The notes under the pieces were generated by a model. It saw only the letters and a program-made list of their open reading frames with translations. It was not told the origin of the DNA and made no database searches. This document shows positions 11,601 through 25,830 of a stretch of 64,000 nt of DNA, piece after piece. The DNA is from Drosophila pseudoobscura (lineage: Eukaryota; Arthropoda; Insecta; Diptera; Drosophilidae). The stretch lies in contig NC_046683.1 of NCBI RefSeq assembly GCF_009870125.1, positions 8,432,001 through 8,496,000 of the forward strand, read 5' to 3'. The position numbers and the translations under genes are program-made. Within the stretch, counting starts at the first letter, position 1, and each line of letters begins with the position of its first letter.

Positions 11601-13896
11601 GCTAGAGAGGGGTCTAATTATGTGCAAACAAGCAATTTGAAGGCTGCCGTCTGGCCGTATCGCGAATGCCCTTAACTGCTGATTATCGTCGTAGCATTCG
11701 GAATCGACGACTGAACGTAATTGAATTAAATTTGCCTAATGGCAAAACAACAACCATGGGCGAGCGGTAAATGCAGCGATAAGTGCTTTGCCGCTTTGGG
11801 CCTGATCTTTCAATCGATAAGACCCTAGGAGACTCCAAAAACTATGCTATAAACACAGATGGCCATATATGTATGTTCCTTCCAAAGAGTATACATTTGT
11901 TATAATTTGTTAAATTATCGGTAAAATTAACTTAATTTAACCTACATTCATATGTAAATATTTATGTAAAAAAAACCGCCTTCATTTAGTTCTATAAATG
12001 AAACCTAACTAGAATTTCCTCTCCACTCGAATGTGCCTTTTGAAGGTAGACTTTTTAGGCGGAACATCTGTGGAGCTTCAAGAGCTTGTTTATAATTAAG
12101 TGCTAGACCTTCTACGGTACCGTGTACATAACTCTTTCATTACTTTTTTTTAAATCAAATTACACTAACGATGTTTGATAAGAACGTATGGTACATATTT
12201 CTTATCGTATAGTTTCCACCGTGGCACTGCTTCCCCCTAGTATATTTTGGTTTTGTTTTGTTAATAAGCCCTAGGTGTCTGTTCAGCATTTTACTTCCGT
12301 GGGAAACATATAGAAATATTAGAAATTATATAAAAACACTTACTAAATGTTTTCCTTCCATTCAATTGAGAGCTACCATCCAGAGCTAATTAGGATAAAT
12401 AATAATTATACTCGTATGCCTAAAAGGCTCCAATGGGGGGGCTTAAGTAGGGGTAGTACAGCTGTACTTGATACACAATCCGCCATTAAGAGCTGCGATT
12501 CCATTAGACCCCAACTTAAGAGTCCTACTCCATATGTAATGTACATACAGACGTGAGGAGCATGTCCTGTGCACAGATGGGTAATAATCCCCATTTATGT
12601 GCCAGAGGCGGCTGTATGACTGTTTAACATTTCTATATTTCACACGATGTGGAACGTAAACACGGGAATAACAATAACAACGGTCATTTGGCACTCTCTC
12701 TCTCTCTCTCTCACTCTCTCCATTAGCAGCTGTCTGATGGGGGTGCTCTGTGGCTCTGGTTCGTGCTCGAAGCTCTCTCTTTCACACTATCTGTCGCTGT
12801 CTCTGTCCCTGTCTCTGTCTCTGGCCCCACTCTGCCCCTGTCTATTGTATGTCGCGTGCGCTGTTGCACTCGTAAATGGAGGCCCGGGTCGCCCTTTGCA
12901 ATGCTAAAATCAATAAAATCTGGGCCAACAGTTTTAAAGGTTGATTTAAACGGTATGACGCTGTCGCAGCTCCTGTATATCCGTATATCTGTTTGTGTAT
13001 GTGTATGTGTGTGTGTACCCTGTGCGCGTGTCGGTGCTTGTGTATGTTTGTGCTTGAATATAAATAAACATTCAAGAGTCCAGAAGTCCGTCCGCACTCC
13101 TCCCCACCTGAGGATTATCTCCGAGGCTTCCCCTTCGGGCTGTTGGTGTCGCACTCTGCCATTAAAGCCAGCGCGTGTCCTATGTACAAGCGTAAAAGTG
13201 AAACTAGAGCTTTTTCAAGTTCACTTCGCAAGCACACACGCGCACACAATCGCATGCACATGCTCAGGCACATGCTTATGCACATGCACATGCACAAGCA
13301 AAAGCACAAGAACAAGCACATGCGGCATGTATGTACACATAATGTGTAATATTTTTGTGCACCTTTCACGTCATCAAGAGTCTTGCTTCGCCATGGAATG
13401 ATCTTAGCTCCGAACTGGGTTAACCGCCGCCCCCCGGCCACTCCCCGCTCCCCACTCCCCGTTCTCTAGTCTAATGTCAAGGTTATCGTCGAAAATCCAG
13501 TTAATTTGCGTCAATCCCCCAACTAGTTAGTCTGCAATGCCAAACTAGTTAACCTTGTTAGCTCATGAAGAAATTCAATTAACTCGAAAGTTTTCCCCAA
13601 GGCAGCTACAGCCTCCACATGCAGGGATACTCCAGGTTAGGGCAAGATGTTTATGGTGGGGGATAGGTCTAATCAAAGAGATTTATAACCAAGATTAATT
13701 GTACATATGTACATACCATAGTTGAAGCCAAGTGCTTTCAGAATATGTTGGAATATTTTTAATAATTCAAGAAAATTCTTCAATGAAATCCTGCGATTCT
13801 AAGGCCTCCATTAAACGCAAATTAATGGAGGTATTTTAAAGTCTAGGTCTCAAAGCCATTTCTGACCAAAAAAGTAGCTATCAAGTAAACACTTGT
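5674..13896. other. Long AT-rich non-coding interval
   Basis: The first 1-1.3 kb after the CCPG1-like gene is very AT-rich and probably 3' UTR. The rest holds TATGTATGTACATA-type simple repeats, GA/CT tracts and scattered short ORFs without protein-like composition. A possible TE scrap (GATACCC...GAAGGGT) lies near 11230-11255. A CT repeat occupies about 12691-12720. Candidate donors of unknown use occur, for example ATAAG|GTGAGG near 8320. No RNA gene was recognised. Confidence 0.5.
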
Positions 13897-14253
13897 TTGA
13901 TTCCAAAAGAATTTGGAAAACTTTTAAAAAAACATCATTCTACAGGGTGGAGGAGTATCCATAGTACAGCCTGCCAGCAAATCTGTTCAGAATCTTACGA
14001 AACACCTGACGCATTACCGGAGGTTCAAGAAATGTTGTTGCAGGCATCACCTTTGACCTTTTACCCAATGCGCCAAGCTGTGGACGAGCTTAAGCTCTCC
14101 ACTGCATCCGTGGCATCTGCGGCATTGAAATACCGTTTGGAAAATGGCCTTTTCCCCCTTGTGGATGATGTATTGCATTGGCTAGGTGGCTATTTTTGGA
14201 ATTTCCCATTTATATATGTACATACATACATATATGCGAGTATGTACTCGTGA
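13897..14253 (+). other. Isolated ORF of about 118 codons with protein-like composition
   Basis: The stretch from about 13955 to 14200 reads without a stop. Its amino-acid composition (for example LPEVQEMLLQASPLTFYPM and then ALKYRLENGLFPLVDDVLHW) looks more like real protein than the neighbouring simple repeats. A usable acceptor (TTCTACAG|GG) lies at about 13944. The 3' end runs into a TACATA-type simple repeat, so the natural C-terminus is unclear. It could be an exon of an unannotated gene, a gene remnant or chance. I do not recognise the family. Confidence 0.25.
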
Positions 14254-15022
14254 AAGGAAAACTCAAGCTTCCAGTGGCGGGGCTTGAGGCTTGGCGATTT
14301 CAATGTGTGTGGCCTTCAGATGGTTTAAAAAAGACACACAGCCAGTAGCATATACTACGAGTATAGGATATATGTATATACTTAAGCAGCACATAAACGA
14401 GCTCTGCCTGCCCCGCTGCAGCTACACAGCTGCTGCAGCAGCTTGCAGCAGCAGCATAAATCAAGTGTGTGTGTGGGTGTGAAATGTGCTCCTCTCGGGG
14501 TCGTTTATATGTCATTGCGCACCCGTTGCTCGGCGCGAGAGCAAGAGCCCAAGCTCTGTCCCTCTCTTCGGCTTTGGTTTCGGTTTATTTTTGTCCGCAC
14601 GCACCGTCACCGTTGGGCGAGAGACAGAGAGATAGAGAGAGAAAATGGAAGGGTGTAAGCTTTGCGTGGGAAGCTCACTGGGCGGTCTCGGTACCTGCTC
14701 CAGTTGTCGCTACGAATGCACTTCGGCTTACTGTAATATGCTCTCGCTCTCTCTCTCTCTCTCTGTCCAATCCTCTCTTCAGTTAACCTACATATAATCG
14801 GCAGTTGCATGGACACTGCAGGGGAAGTGCTGCTGCTCCGAATGACGTAGGAAGAATATACATATGTGTAGCTCCCAAACTGTTGCAGGAGTTGCAGGAA
14901 TACATGCACAAATATAGTCAATACATATGTATTACTTTATTGTACATGAATTTGGAGAATGGAGAGAATGGGAAGTGCAGCCATTAGCTGGAGTCCATGA
15001 ATAGCGGGTGAATGCCGAGCCC

Positions 15023-17297
15023 TTATGTATGATCGCTGGTCTCCACAATGCGACATATAATGGGTATGTCCTCCTCCTGGGTCACATTGCCCTTCGAGTT
15101 GGGGTCCAGAGTGCTCTGGATGTAGGCGCGCCGGAACTTGTCCCAGCGCCGGGTCTTCAGGTAGTCTTCGAACAGGGCCTGCCGCGAGGGCACACTGCAC
15201 TCGAAGTAGAAGCGACGACGCTGCCAGATATTGCCCGGATTCTGTTCCTCCTCCAGCAGCCAGAAGCGCGGCAGGACCAGGCACTGGACCACAGTACGGG
15301 CCATTATCACACGGTGCTCCATCTTTTCGCCCAGGCCAAAGATGGCACCGAATGTGAGCGAACCGACGTCTATGAAATGGGTCCTCGTGGTGTCCTGTGC
15401 CCACGGGCAAGTGAAAGTGAGTGAAAAGTGATAGTGATTGGGATTGGTTTTGAGGACTTACGCGCCTCGAAGAGAGAAATGCCGCATCTGAACGACTAGA
15501 CGAAAGCAATTGAGACTTTACGGTGCTCAACACTTTCGAGGATTGAGAGGAGGCAAGTGTTTCATGCTTCAGTGAGAGCTGGGAGACCGTTTCATTCTTC
15601 GATGGCGATATGGAGACGAGGGTCTTACGCTTCGTTTCCGAGCTAGAGGATTCCACGGCAAGGGAGGATTCCGATTCAACGGATACCTCCTCGCCGTAGT
15701 ATTCGAAATAGTCCTCGTAGTCGAAAAACTGCTCCTCCTCTTCGGCGTCCTCAATATCCTCGGACTCGATGGTGTGCCTTCTTTGGTTGTGGGTTATCCT
15801 TTTCGCGTGCATTACGGTTTTCCTCCGATGTCCGTGCTTCTCAAGGAAGCTGGCTGGGCCCAAGCCGCAAAATGCCTCGATTTCCTTTAGTCCCATTTTG
15901 CGCATCTACAGAGCTCGAATTAGAAGAGAAACACCTCTATCTATACGTAGATCGCATACTTGTTTCCTGAGGCCTTTCGACTCGCCCTCCGCTTCCGAAG
16001 AGGTTGAGGCCAACAAATTCTGTATATCCAAATACGACTGTTCTGGAGCATAGGACGAGTTCTTTGTCTCCAGAAACATGGCCTTGGACTCGTTGTCCTT
16101 TTCTATATCTGACAGATCGATAATAGTCTTTCCCCTACTCTGATTGATCTGCAAGAATCAAAGACTGAGGATATACGGATACACATATCGGATATAGCAC
16201 CTTGAGGTTTAGGCATTGCAGGACAACGCATTCGCCGCTCAAAATAAAGTGCACCATGTTCAAAGAGCCCTTGTCCTCGACATAGATCGTCTCCAGAGGA
16301 TCGTACTGGACCACTGATCCGAACATGCAGGCGCGTCGTATCTGATCCTCGTTCAAAAAATCAAAGTAGGGGAAGGCGCGCAGTGCTTCCTTCTTTTCGT
16401 TCCACTGCTTCTCCATAAACGGCCTCAGAATGCGATTGTAGTCGTTATCGAACAAGGCCAATATTTCACAATTTGCTAGACGAAAGAGCCAACAAATAGA
16501 CGATCGGATCACGGTACGTTTCGCATATTTTGATGTAGTAAGTGCTTACTTACACAGCGTCGTGTATGTGTTCATTCTGGGACAGTCCTCAACCATTTCC
16601 ACTTCTCCGATACAGTCGCCCGGACCGAATATGGCCATTGATACTTGAGTGATTTCCCTTGTGACCTTCAGGACAAGATTCAAGGGGATTCTATACCGTC
16701 CTAAGGACCTACCGCGTGGACCTACCTTATTGTATTCGGATCTTTTCATTTCGACCTCGCCGTTCAGTATGAAGTACACGGTGATGGGCAGGTCCCCTTC
16801 TTTGATCAGCACTCGGGACTCATTGATGGACAAAAGCTTTATTACCGGCACCATGCGAGCCCTGATTTTCTAGATCACAGATCACAGATCGTAGGTGAAG
16901 TAATAGGTCAGATGAAACTCAGTTGTACGGCTTACCGGGGGTATCTTGGCGAAACACGTTAGCCCGGCTATGACCATACAGAGCTTTTTCCGATCATCGA
17001 TTGTCCGCGCCCAGGGTAGCGTGCGCAACAGCGCCTTGTCCTGCAAACGATTATCGGAAATCGTGACGATTACGATTGTTGGTGGGTGGAGCTTACCGCT
17101 ACGGTGATCATGCCCCGCTTTTTCTTCTGCCGCACCAGCAGAGCCACATTCTTCTTGACGTTCATCGAGAGACCCTGATCCTCGGCATCGATCAGCCAGT
17201 GCTGGTTCATAATCACCGCCCGCACCAGTTTTCTGAATCGGGTGCGCAACGACTTCTTCTTGTTGTTCGACTCCGCATCATTGCGTGCTCGCTTCAT
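15023..17297 (-). CDS. CNBD2-like protein with two cyclic-nucleotide-binding domains (paralogue 1)
   Basis: Eight exons read right to left: 17297-17097, 17040-16936, 16869-16726, 16665-16554, 16475-16201, 16148-15960, 15905-15462 and 15394-15023 (613 aa). All junctions have GT-AG signals and keep frame. After a basic N-terminal helix, the first CNB domain contains KEGDLPITVYFILNGEVEM and a phosphate-binding cassette, FGPGDCIGEVEMVEDCPRMN, with the family G-E and arginine present. The second CNB-like domain is split by a long acidic/serine-rich insert; its cassette reads FGLGEKMEHRVIMARTVVQC. CNBD2-type proteins bind cyclic nucleotides and in mouse act in spermatogenesis; a testis role here is inference. 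A DRE (TATCGATA, 17501-17508) sits about 200 bp upstream. It is the inverted paralogue of the gene at 50038-52187, but lacks one intron and has one extra. Confidence 0.85.
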
Positions 17298-18478
17298 CCT
17301 TGAACCCCCAAATGGAATGCAACTCTGTGTTCAGTGTTTCCCTGTGGTGTGTGTTTTTATGTTTTATTGTTTTTTGTTTTAAAGTATATTCCTGTAGTTT
17401 TTTTGTGTCTGTGTGTCAAATGTGACTCAAGAAAACTGAGTTGTTACGATGTCTCGGGGAACACACAACATCTTCTACTAATTCTTATCGACTTGTCAAC
17501 TATCGATAAAGGCCAACAGAATATCGTATATCGTGGATGAAGAAAGGGTAATTTTTTTGCAATTCATGATGGATGAATCATTATAATAATGATCCATCAC
17601 TGAGCAGGGATAAAGTCCCAATGATGGCGCATTCACTCTGCAAGATATAGTATGCAAATTTGTATCTTAGCAGGGTAATATATTCATTGGCTAGTAGATA
17701 GAGTAGAAAAGGCTGTTCCAGATCTGTTCTGACTCAGACTCCGACCTCGTGGAACATGCAGACATGCATAGACGACAAATACTGTGTATTTTGTTATTGG
17801 ATTTCTGGGACCTTTTGTGATTAGGTATCCCATCCGGTGTAAATTGATTGTCTATAAACGTTTTCCTTCCTTCCTTTCGTTCTAGCAGCTACGGACACCA
17901 ACGACTTGTCATAGAATCGCACGGCTCTGAGGAGACACCACTCATGGAGGCGTTCTAGGAAGGAGACACGGGAAACGGACCAACGTTTGTCAAAAGTCAA
18001 AGACAGCAAAAGAGAGAGAGTAACTAACTAGCAACCGACTTAGACAAAGCCATTAGCAATTACTTTACACACACACACACACCTACACAAAATCGACCCT
18101 TTTTATGGGAGATGCTCTGTAAATACATAAAACACAACACACTTAGGATCTAGGAGTCTACGCCTCACACATCACACATCAGACATTAGACTCAATTCTC
18201 TGAGATAAACACACACAAAAACAACTACATAGACTCACAAAATAGAAACACTACTAAATCTAGTACAACACATCGCCTGAAACTTCACAGTCAAAAATTG
18301 AGCTAGGATATTCATAATTGTGCGTTTGATCAATCAGATAGATATATACTCGTAACCCGTACACGTACACGGAAAGCACACCGAACAGAATCGAACAAAG
18401 AAAAAACAAACAAATAGTGAATAATCTTCGAAAGGATCTGGGTACGGCGGACAGGGTACGGTACCAAGGACTGCCAAG
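17298..18478. promoter_or_regulatory. Head-to-head intergenic region between the CNBD2-like gene and Tob
   Basis: About 1.2 kb separates the two start codons. A perfect DRE octamer (TATCGATA) lies at 17501-17508, near the CNBD2-like gene. The segment 17820-18478 is probably the Tob 5' UTR or promoter, with CA-rich tracts (about 18068-18082) and no ORF of note. Transcription starts cannot be placed from sequence alone. Confidence 0.4.
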
Positions 18479-20256
18479 ATGCATATTGAAATCCAGGTGG
18501 CCCTGAACTTTGTCATCTCCTATCTGTATAATAAACTGCCTCGCCGACGTGTGAACATATTCGGCGAGGAGCTGGAGAAGGCACTGCGCGACAAATTCCA
18601 GGGACACTGGTACCCGGAGAAGCCTTTCAAGGTATGATTGTAGTGCGAGACGATCTTTAGAAACGGAATCTTATATGTGAATATTCATTGCAGGGTTCTG
18701 CCTATCGTTGCCTGAAGACCGGGGATGCCATCGATTCGGTTCTGGAGCGTGCTGCCCGGGAGAGCGGTGTACCCATCAGTGATATTTTAGAGAATTTGCC
18801 ACACGAGCTGTCCGTGTGGATGGATCCCGGCGAGGTGTCCTTTCGCGTTGGCGAGAAGGGAGCCGTTAAGGTATTTGTTGCGCCGCTAGGACTCTTCCCC
18901 GTACAGGAATCGCCCATTAACCGACCTTTTACGTTGCAGATTCTTTATACAGAGAACAATGAGAACCACGAGGATAGCCGCTCGGCAGATCGCGAGGTCA
19001 CCAAGACGTTCAATCCGGAGGCTCAATGCTTCCGACCCATCGATGTGGTCAACACGACCCTGAACAACCTGAGCTTAAGCCCCAAGTCGTTGCCGGTGCC
19101 TATGCCCCAGGCGGGCTCCTCGCCGCACTCGGCTGCCTCTGGGTCGCCCACTTACAAGGGCAGCCCCAATCCCAATGCCAGCAACGGCAGCTGTGGCTCC
19201 GCCTCTGCCTCCGGTTCGTCCAGTGGCTCGGCACCGGCTCCGGCTCAGGGTCAGACTCAGGCCACGACTCAGGCACCGACTCACGGCAACACTTCGGCCG
19301 GTGGCACAGCCTCGGCGTACTTGCAACGTGCACCACAGGCGCCGTTAACCTTCACGACCGCCACCTTTGCCCAGACAAAATTCGGCAGCACCAAGCTCAA
19401 GACCAGCTCGAAGCGGGCCAACAGGTAAGCTCTCGCTGCCCTTGTGCCACTGTGCACCCACTAATGCCGCACCACATTTGTCCATTGCAGCAGCGCGTAC
19501 CGCATGTCGCCCACAGAGTTCTCGAACTACATCAAGCAGCGGGCCATACAGCAGCAGATGCATCACGGCCATGGGGTGGTCCCGTCCCAGGGCTATGCCG
19601 CCCTGGACCCTGTATCACCGGCACGCTCGATCTCACCAAATCCGTTGGCTCTGGGTGGCCAAATGGCCACCGGGGCTGTAGCCGGCGATCACTTCTTCTA
19701 TCCCGGCGTGGTCATGGGCCTTTATCCGCAGTTCAACGGCCAGCGGAACCTCTACGAGCCACACTTCAACGGCGACGCCAACATGGCCATGTTTGCCGGG
19801 CATCCCCATGTCAATGCCGTGGGTGGAGCCAAGTACAGTACTTACATGGAGGCATGCTACTTTCCCAACGGCCAGCATCTGTCCCAGCAGCAGCAGCAGC
19901 AGCTAGGCGTTCAATTGGACAACGAGGGCTGTTCATATGGCCTGGAGACAGAGCAGTGTGTCATCGATGAGGTGGCAGCAACTGTGGGAGCAGCAACAGG
20001 CGGAGCTGGAGTTGGAGCTGGGGACTCTTCCCCGGACAACAGTCCCATTGCCACGCCACCAGTGGCTGCAATGCCCAACCAAACAGCTGCTGCTGCTGCT
20101 ACTGATGTTGCAGACACAGCCGGTCCCGACAGCCCTGGCGTCAATCAGCAGCAGCAGCAGCCGGCCGAATCCTCATCGGCCAGCAATCTGATTGATGGGA
20201 TCAACTCGTTCTACGGCACTGGATCGTCTTACCAGCAGCTCCTGGTGGCCAACTAG
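18479..20256 (+). CDS. Tob: Tob, BTG/Tob-family antiproliferative protein
   Basis: Exons are 18479-18631, 18694-19424 and 19491-20256 (549 aa), with clean GT-AG junctions. Residues 1 to about 115 form the BTG/Tob (APRO) domain: an N-terminal [19 protein letters not shown], box A with W-Y-P-E-K-P near residues 44-49, and box B around [15 protein letters not shown]. Tob proteins bridge the CCR4-NOT deadenylase (through CAF1/Pop2) to RNA-binding partners and restrain proliferation. The long C-terminal part is S/G/A/Q-rich. PAM2-like poly(A)-binding motifs were not confidently identified. A very long AT-rich 3' region follows, consistent with post-transcriptional regulation. Confidence 0.95.
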
Positions 20257-23200
20257 GCCCCCTCTCAGCCCCAGCCACAATAACCAACAACACCGACAGC
20301 AACCAGCAACCAGCAACAGACATACCAACTCGAGGGCCGAGAGCGTAGAACAGAGCCAGAACAATAGAACATAGAATTAAACGAAAGCTCCGCCACATAG
20401 TTATATAATAGAGATAATGTTGAATCTGACTGGCCCCATAAAGCCAGACACCATACCGATCCAATTGTTACAACATTTTGAGCCACAAGAAATCCACACA
20501 TAAATTCCGAGAACAATGTAAAAACAGGATACGTTTAGCTACTATATACATTTTGGATTGTGTACACCCCTCGTTTGTGTTGTATATAATTATGAAAGCA
20601 ATGGTACATTAGATGAAGACCTACTCCCATAGACGATAGACCATAGACATACCTTTAGACCGTTCAATCAGACTGTGTACGATGGCCCCTATTTATAGGA
20701 AAGTGTATAGATTCATATTTTTGATGGCTCACGTTCGTAGGCGCATGCAGCCAGTCGCCGCAGACATACCCATAGATAGACAACCAGACCTGAGCATGGG
20801 CCTATTTTATGAGAAAGTTCATTAGTTAGCGCCCATACGGACAGGTTATATTTTGTTATCAAATTCGAAGTGAAGTTTCTTTCATCTACAAACAATGCCT
20901 AGATTATACATATACTATATACATATATAGCTGCATATATGTATAGGATCTGCACGGACACACAACAAACACTGAAACAGAGACAGAGACAGACACAGGT
21001 GGGGCCGCCATAGGCGTGCTTTGCTCTAAAACATAAAAACCAACAATATATGTATAAAAGGAATTCAAATAGAATTTCTCAACTAAAATTGTTTTTAATT
21101 GTTATACATACATATATATATATATATATATGCATATTATAAATGACTTTCGACATTAAGTTTTTAATTAGTTATAACGATTAAGAGATAAGCTCATTTT
21201 TGATATCAAGATGCGACCGACGACAACAGGAAGATGTGTGAAAACGAACAGGAATGACCCTATACTAAAAGCCACACAAGCGTTGGGCGTCTGGGAGCCG
21301 ATCAACTTCGAATGAGCCCGAAGATCAGTCAACCCAGATGCCCAACAAACGTCTGTGCCCCTCACCTCGACTCTAACCTACCGACTGCAAGTGGTTGGGA
21401 TATTCTAGCGAACTGAATGACACGATGCGAATGAAGAATGATCCCTAGAATATTGGGCCCCAACCATTCGAGTTATCGAAGCCATCTTTAGTCTCTCCCA
21501 ATGTCCCAATGCCCCAATCGGAACTGTCTGCTGTCTCGAGCCAATCCAGATGATATAAGCCATAAACGTTTGCCTTAACCAAGGCAAGGAATGGAAAGGG
21601 TAGGCGCATGTCATAGGGGAAAACAAAATAGAAGTACTATAAACAACTCTTTCATTTGTGTGTTACATTGTATGTATTACTATTTGACTTCATATTTTTT
21701 TTATATTGTATGTATATCTATTTTTATATGAACATTTGTAATTTTTATAAATCAACTAAAGTAAAAAACAATTTTATACTTTTTATATGGGCTTACGTGA
21801 AAAATACCTTGTGCTATAGTATGAATGTTTACTTTAATTTTCAAACAAACCAAACAAACAACAAAAACAAACCGAAACGAAACGAAAAATGTTGCAAGAA
21901 AAGAAAAAAACCAAGAAAATCAAACCAAAAAACCAAATGAGCATTTTTATTTAACCTCCATATTAATGAAGTCCCCAATCGAAGCACGAAACACGATACA
22001 CAAACAAATTATTGATGTAAATATCTCATCGGATATATGTACAACAGATATACATAGGTCTATAATTTTCCTTCTCCCGAATTTAATGGCTGACACCTCT
22101 CAATGTATATTGTATGTAAAATGGTTTAATGGAAATATATATATATATAGGCTAATGTGTAAGTAGAAACCAACCAAGAAAAAACATACAATATGTGTAT
22201 AAGTACACTCTCTCCCACATGCAGAAACCCTAGAGATAATGTTAGTGCATATATTACAGATATATATGCACGTATAAGAAGATCTTGTTAAGTAGTATTT
22301 GTAATTTATGCAAATATTTTTTACATTTTGTTACAACTGAGAAGAGAAGAGAAAAGAAAGATGGAAGAAGGAGACAGTGATGCAGAGCGACAAATCGGTG
22401 GACAGGAGGAAGATTTTAAACATTTTGAAAAAATGTATTCGAATATATATGTACCTACACATCCCACAGATGTGTGTATCTCAAAACTTACCACTGAAAA
22501 ACGGAAATTAAATGAAACATTTAAGTACCTTAAAGAAGCTTCTGACTACAGCTACTGTGATCACGATCAAGAGTCAAAATCAAACCAGAATCAAAGTCAG
22601 AATCAAATTGATAAGCTTCGAATGCAATTCGCTCACACCTCAAATCCGTGCGGACCAGCGACACTGGACAGAACAGTTCACTGGGAGCCACCGCTTGGAC
22701 ATCAGGGGTCAACGAATTGTGGATTTCTTGCTTTTGTATTCTGATCATAGTAGTGCTTAAGTACAGTACCTACATACATTCATATAGATACATAGATACA
22801 TTCATACTGAGATACATCGCGTCCCATTTGATGCCCGAACACAATGAGCGCATGGACACGGGACGGTTTTTTAGATATATTAGAGCTATTCAAAAACTAT
22901 CAAAAAAAAAACAGAAAAGGAAACAAATTTTTTACTTTTATATATATATATATATATACATATATATACATATGTAGATAGATATATATGTGTGTATGTA
23001 TCGGTATATACAATACGAGTATATGATAGCATGTCTCCATTCTCAATGTGTTTGATGTACAATATTATACAATACAAAGCAATGTCTGTTTCTCGATGTA
23101 CATACTCGTAAATAGTGAAAATACATAATGTTAACAAATGTCCCACATGCCATAAGCTGTTTGAGTAGGTATATGGCCCTAAACTCTCTCTCTCTTTCCC

Positions 23201-25000
23201 CTCCGCCTGGGTAGGTTGGAGGGCGGTAAAGTTGTATAAAATACATAGTACAGTACTTATGTGTAAGAGAATACTGATTGCTTGCTTAGGCACTTTTCTA
23301 TTGTGATTGTGATACCAATGTAAGGCACAGATACCGATACAGATACAGATACCGATAGAGAACATACCTATTTAGATGTCGTTGTCCACCAACTTGAACC
23401 TTAAGCTAAGTCGAGATCAGATGAGATTGTATCTGAATGACACCTAACAGCAACAGCAACTGGAGTAGGAGTAGGAATAGGTATAGGTATACGAAAGGAA
23501 TCATCATGGTAGATAATACAAATATACAAGTACATACACTATATTTTCACACACAGACACACTCATAGTATCTAGAGTTCGGATCTGGCAAGATTGTAGT
23601 AGGAAACAACTCACTAACTAAACTAAACCGCAACAACATTGGTGTTATCAATATTTGTGTAAGAGAGATCCGCAACAGCTAACAAAATACATAATAATAA
23701 TTATAATAACAAACTGCTTTTTATACCTCAGATATGTTTCTATATATGAGTATGTTTACTATATAATATTCCAAATGGGAAAGGAAGGAACTCCACTCTC
23801 TTCCTGCCCAAATGCAAAACCCGAACCCAAGCAAAGCAAACTAAATTAAATGAAATTACATTACACCCACTGGTCGTCTATACGGTGATTAAGTATCGTT
23901 ATCTGGATAAGTAGTTAGAGGAAAGAATTCATTTATGAATGTTGGATGTAACTTTTGTATATTTTTAGGTAACTTGTTCAATTGATACGCTTTTTTCCAA
24001 ACCAAAAATCTAGATGTGCATTACCTACTACCCCTACCACACAGACACACAGCCACTGACTAATGTGGGGTCCCAGACTCTAAGATAGGATTGTATATGG
24101 ATATGTGTATTCCTGGAAAGTTGGCGGGAAAACAATCATCGCCACAAATTAAGCTCAATATGTGTGTTTTGGCATAAAAAAAATCCAATTCCAAATCCAA
24201 ATACTCGTAGCTGTACCGTATAGGTATTCCGAAAGATACGATACTGACGAATATGAGATTTTTGAATGTGTGTCTAGTTTCTTATATATGTATATACGAG
24301 TACATATATTAACTATATCTATTTTATGACTAAGCAATGGACATGGAAAATATTGTGATTTAAGTTTGGCAATTGGTCATCTTTCGTTGAATAGAAGTAC
24401 ATATGTATGTAGGAGAGTGCAATAAATTACAATTTAAATTAAATATACACATATGTATGTACATATGTATCGTATGTACGACTATAATTATGTTTTAAAC
24501 TTTGACTCGAATAAGTTATCGTGCTATCGTATCGTACTGATTGCCATATCGCGTATGATTGCAATATCGTTCGTTTGACAGCAAGGAGGAAAGAGAATTG
24601 AATTCGAATTAAATAAATGCATATCAGTGAACACAATACAATAACGATGTACAGACAGACAGACAGACAAACAATATATTGAATTTAAAGTGCTATAAAT
24701 GTGTATGTATGTATGTATATCCTATACCCAGTACACAGATACGAGTATTCAATCAATTCAAGAAGAACAGAACCCCTTACGTGTGTACATAAGCATAGAG
24801 GTAATTAATGTAAAATATATGTATTATGTATAGTAAAAAAATATAACTTCCATATTGAGTATTTTTCATATTACCTTTAATAGAATAAAGATTATCGTAT
24901 TATTCGAATACATGACACCTGCAGTTTTACCTAGGGAACTACGACCCAAAAACTACTACTTTTAAGGGCATCCCATCCATCAAAGCGTAGCTTTTTTTCA
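20257..25000 (+). other. Tob: Probable long 3' UTR of Tob and AT-rich flank
   Basis: Some 4.7 kb without a convincing ORF follows the Tob stop. It is AT-rich, with TA microsatellites (about 21110-21132 and 22938-22976), several AATAAA-type signals (for example near 24422, 24612 and 24891) and TGTAAATA-like motifs (about 22014) that resemble Pumilio sites. Fly Tob is expected to have an extended 3' UTR, but the true end is not visible. A 138-codon ORF at 22328-22744 has no recognisable domain and is treated as chance. Confidence 0.4.
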
Positions 25001-25244
25001 TCCTCTACTTTCGATGCTTAATACCGAAATTGCCGCATGCTCTCTCTATCTCTCTTTAATCCGCTACATCTGTCTATCTCCCTTTTCTCACACCAACACC
25101 AGCCGTTTTTCTCGCTCCCTTCCGCCTGGAGGTACACACATTCGCGAGTTAGAGTGTGTGTGCGAGAGAGTAAGCGTGCCGATTCTGCGCTAAAGTGGAC
25201 AAAAAAAATATTCTTAAAACGAACATGCGTTGCAAGGCGTGACA

Positions 25245-25273
25245 CGAAGAGAGCATCGACCGCGCTCTCTTCG
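25245..25273. repeat. Short perfect hairpin (10-bp arms)
   Basis: CGAAGAGAGC (25245-25254) is followed nine bases later by its exact reverse complement GCTCTCTTCG (25264-25273). It sits in a GAGAG-rich region downstream of the P-derived gene. Similar GAGAGCG motifs recur at 27714-28036. Confidence 0.5.
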
Positions 25274-25830
25274 TCGACCTCAAGCAATCAGCTCTTCCCG
25301 AGCCGAACCAAGGTGAGATTTCGCAGAGCCATGCTGCCATCGTGTATTCGCTCTCTTTCGGCTTATTTTGCACCCCATGGGTAGACAGAGAAGGGTATAT
25401 AGAAGACGTTTTGTTTTCTCCACTCTTCGCTGCTTTGTGCGAAATGAAAAGAAATGGCATGGTTGTTGTGGCTTGTATTACATCAAAACTTTTGAGTACT
25501 TCTTACGGCATAATAGATGATTGTTTCGTATTTGTATTTAATAGCTTAAGTGTATAACATTTTGCGGTCGGTGCGCTTGTGTGCGTGGACAGCAGGCAAA
25601 ATGGAATAAAGAAGTGTTTTTGTATTCATGCAGCGCAGCAGCAGCACATAAGATAGGGCCTTGACGGCCCCTGACTTAAATCCAATTATAAGGCTTTTCC
25701 ATTTTATGGACGCAAATCAAAAATAATATGAAAGGTTCTAACCTTTTTAAACACTTCAAATATAAAGAAAAACGTCGAAATGGACGAGGAAACTTAAAAC
25801 GTTGATTCATGTTTTTTCATATGGAAAAAG

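Noticed and set aside
22328-22744. 138-codon ORF in the Tob 3' region
   Set aside because: It has no domain, no splice context and an AT-rich, low-complexity composition; it is most likely chance within a 3' UTR.
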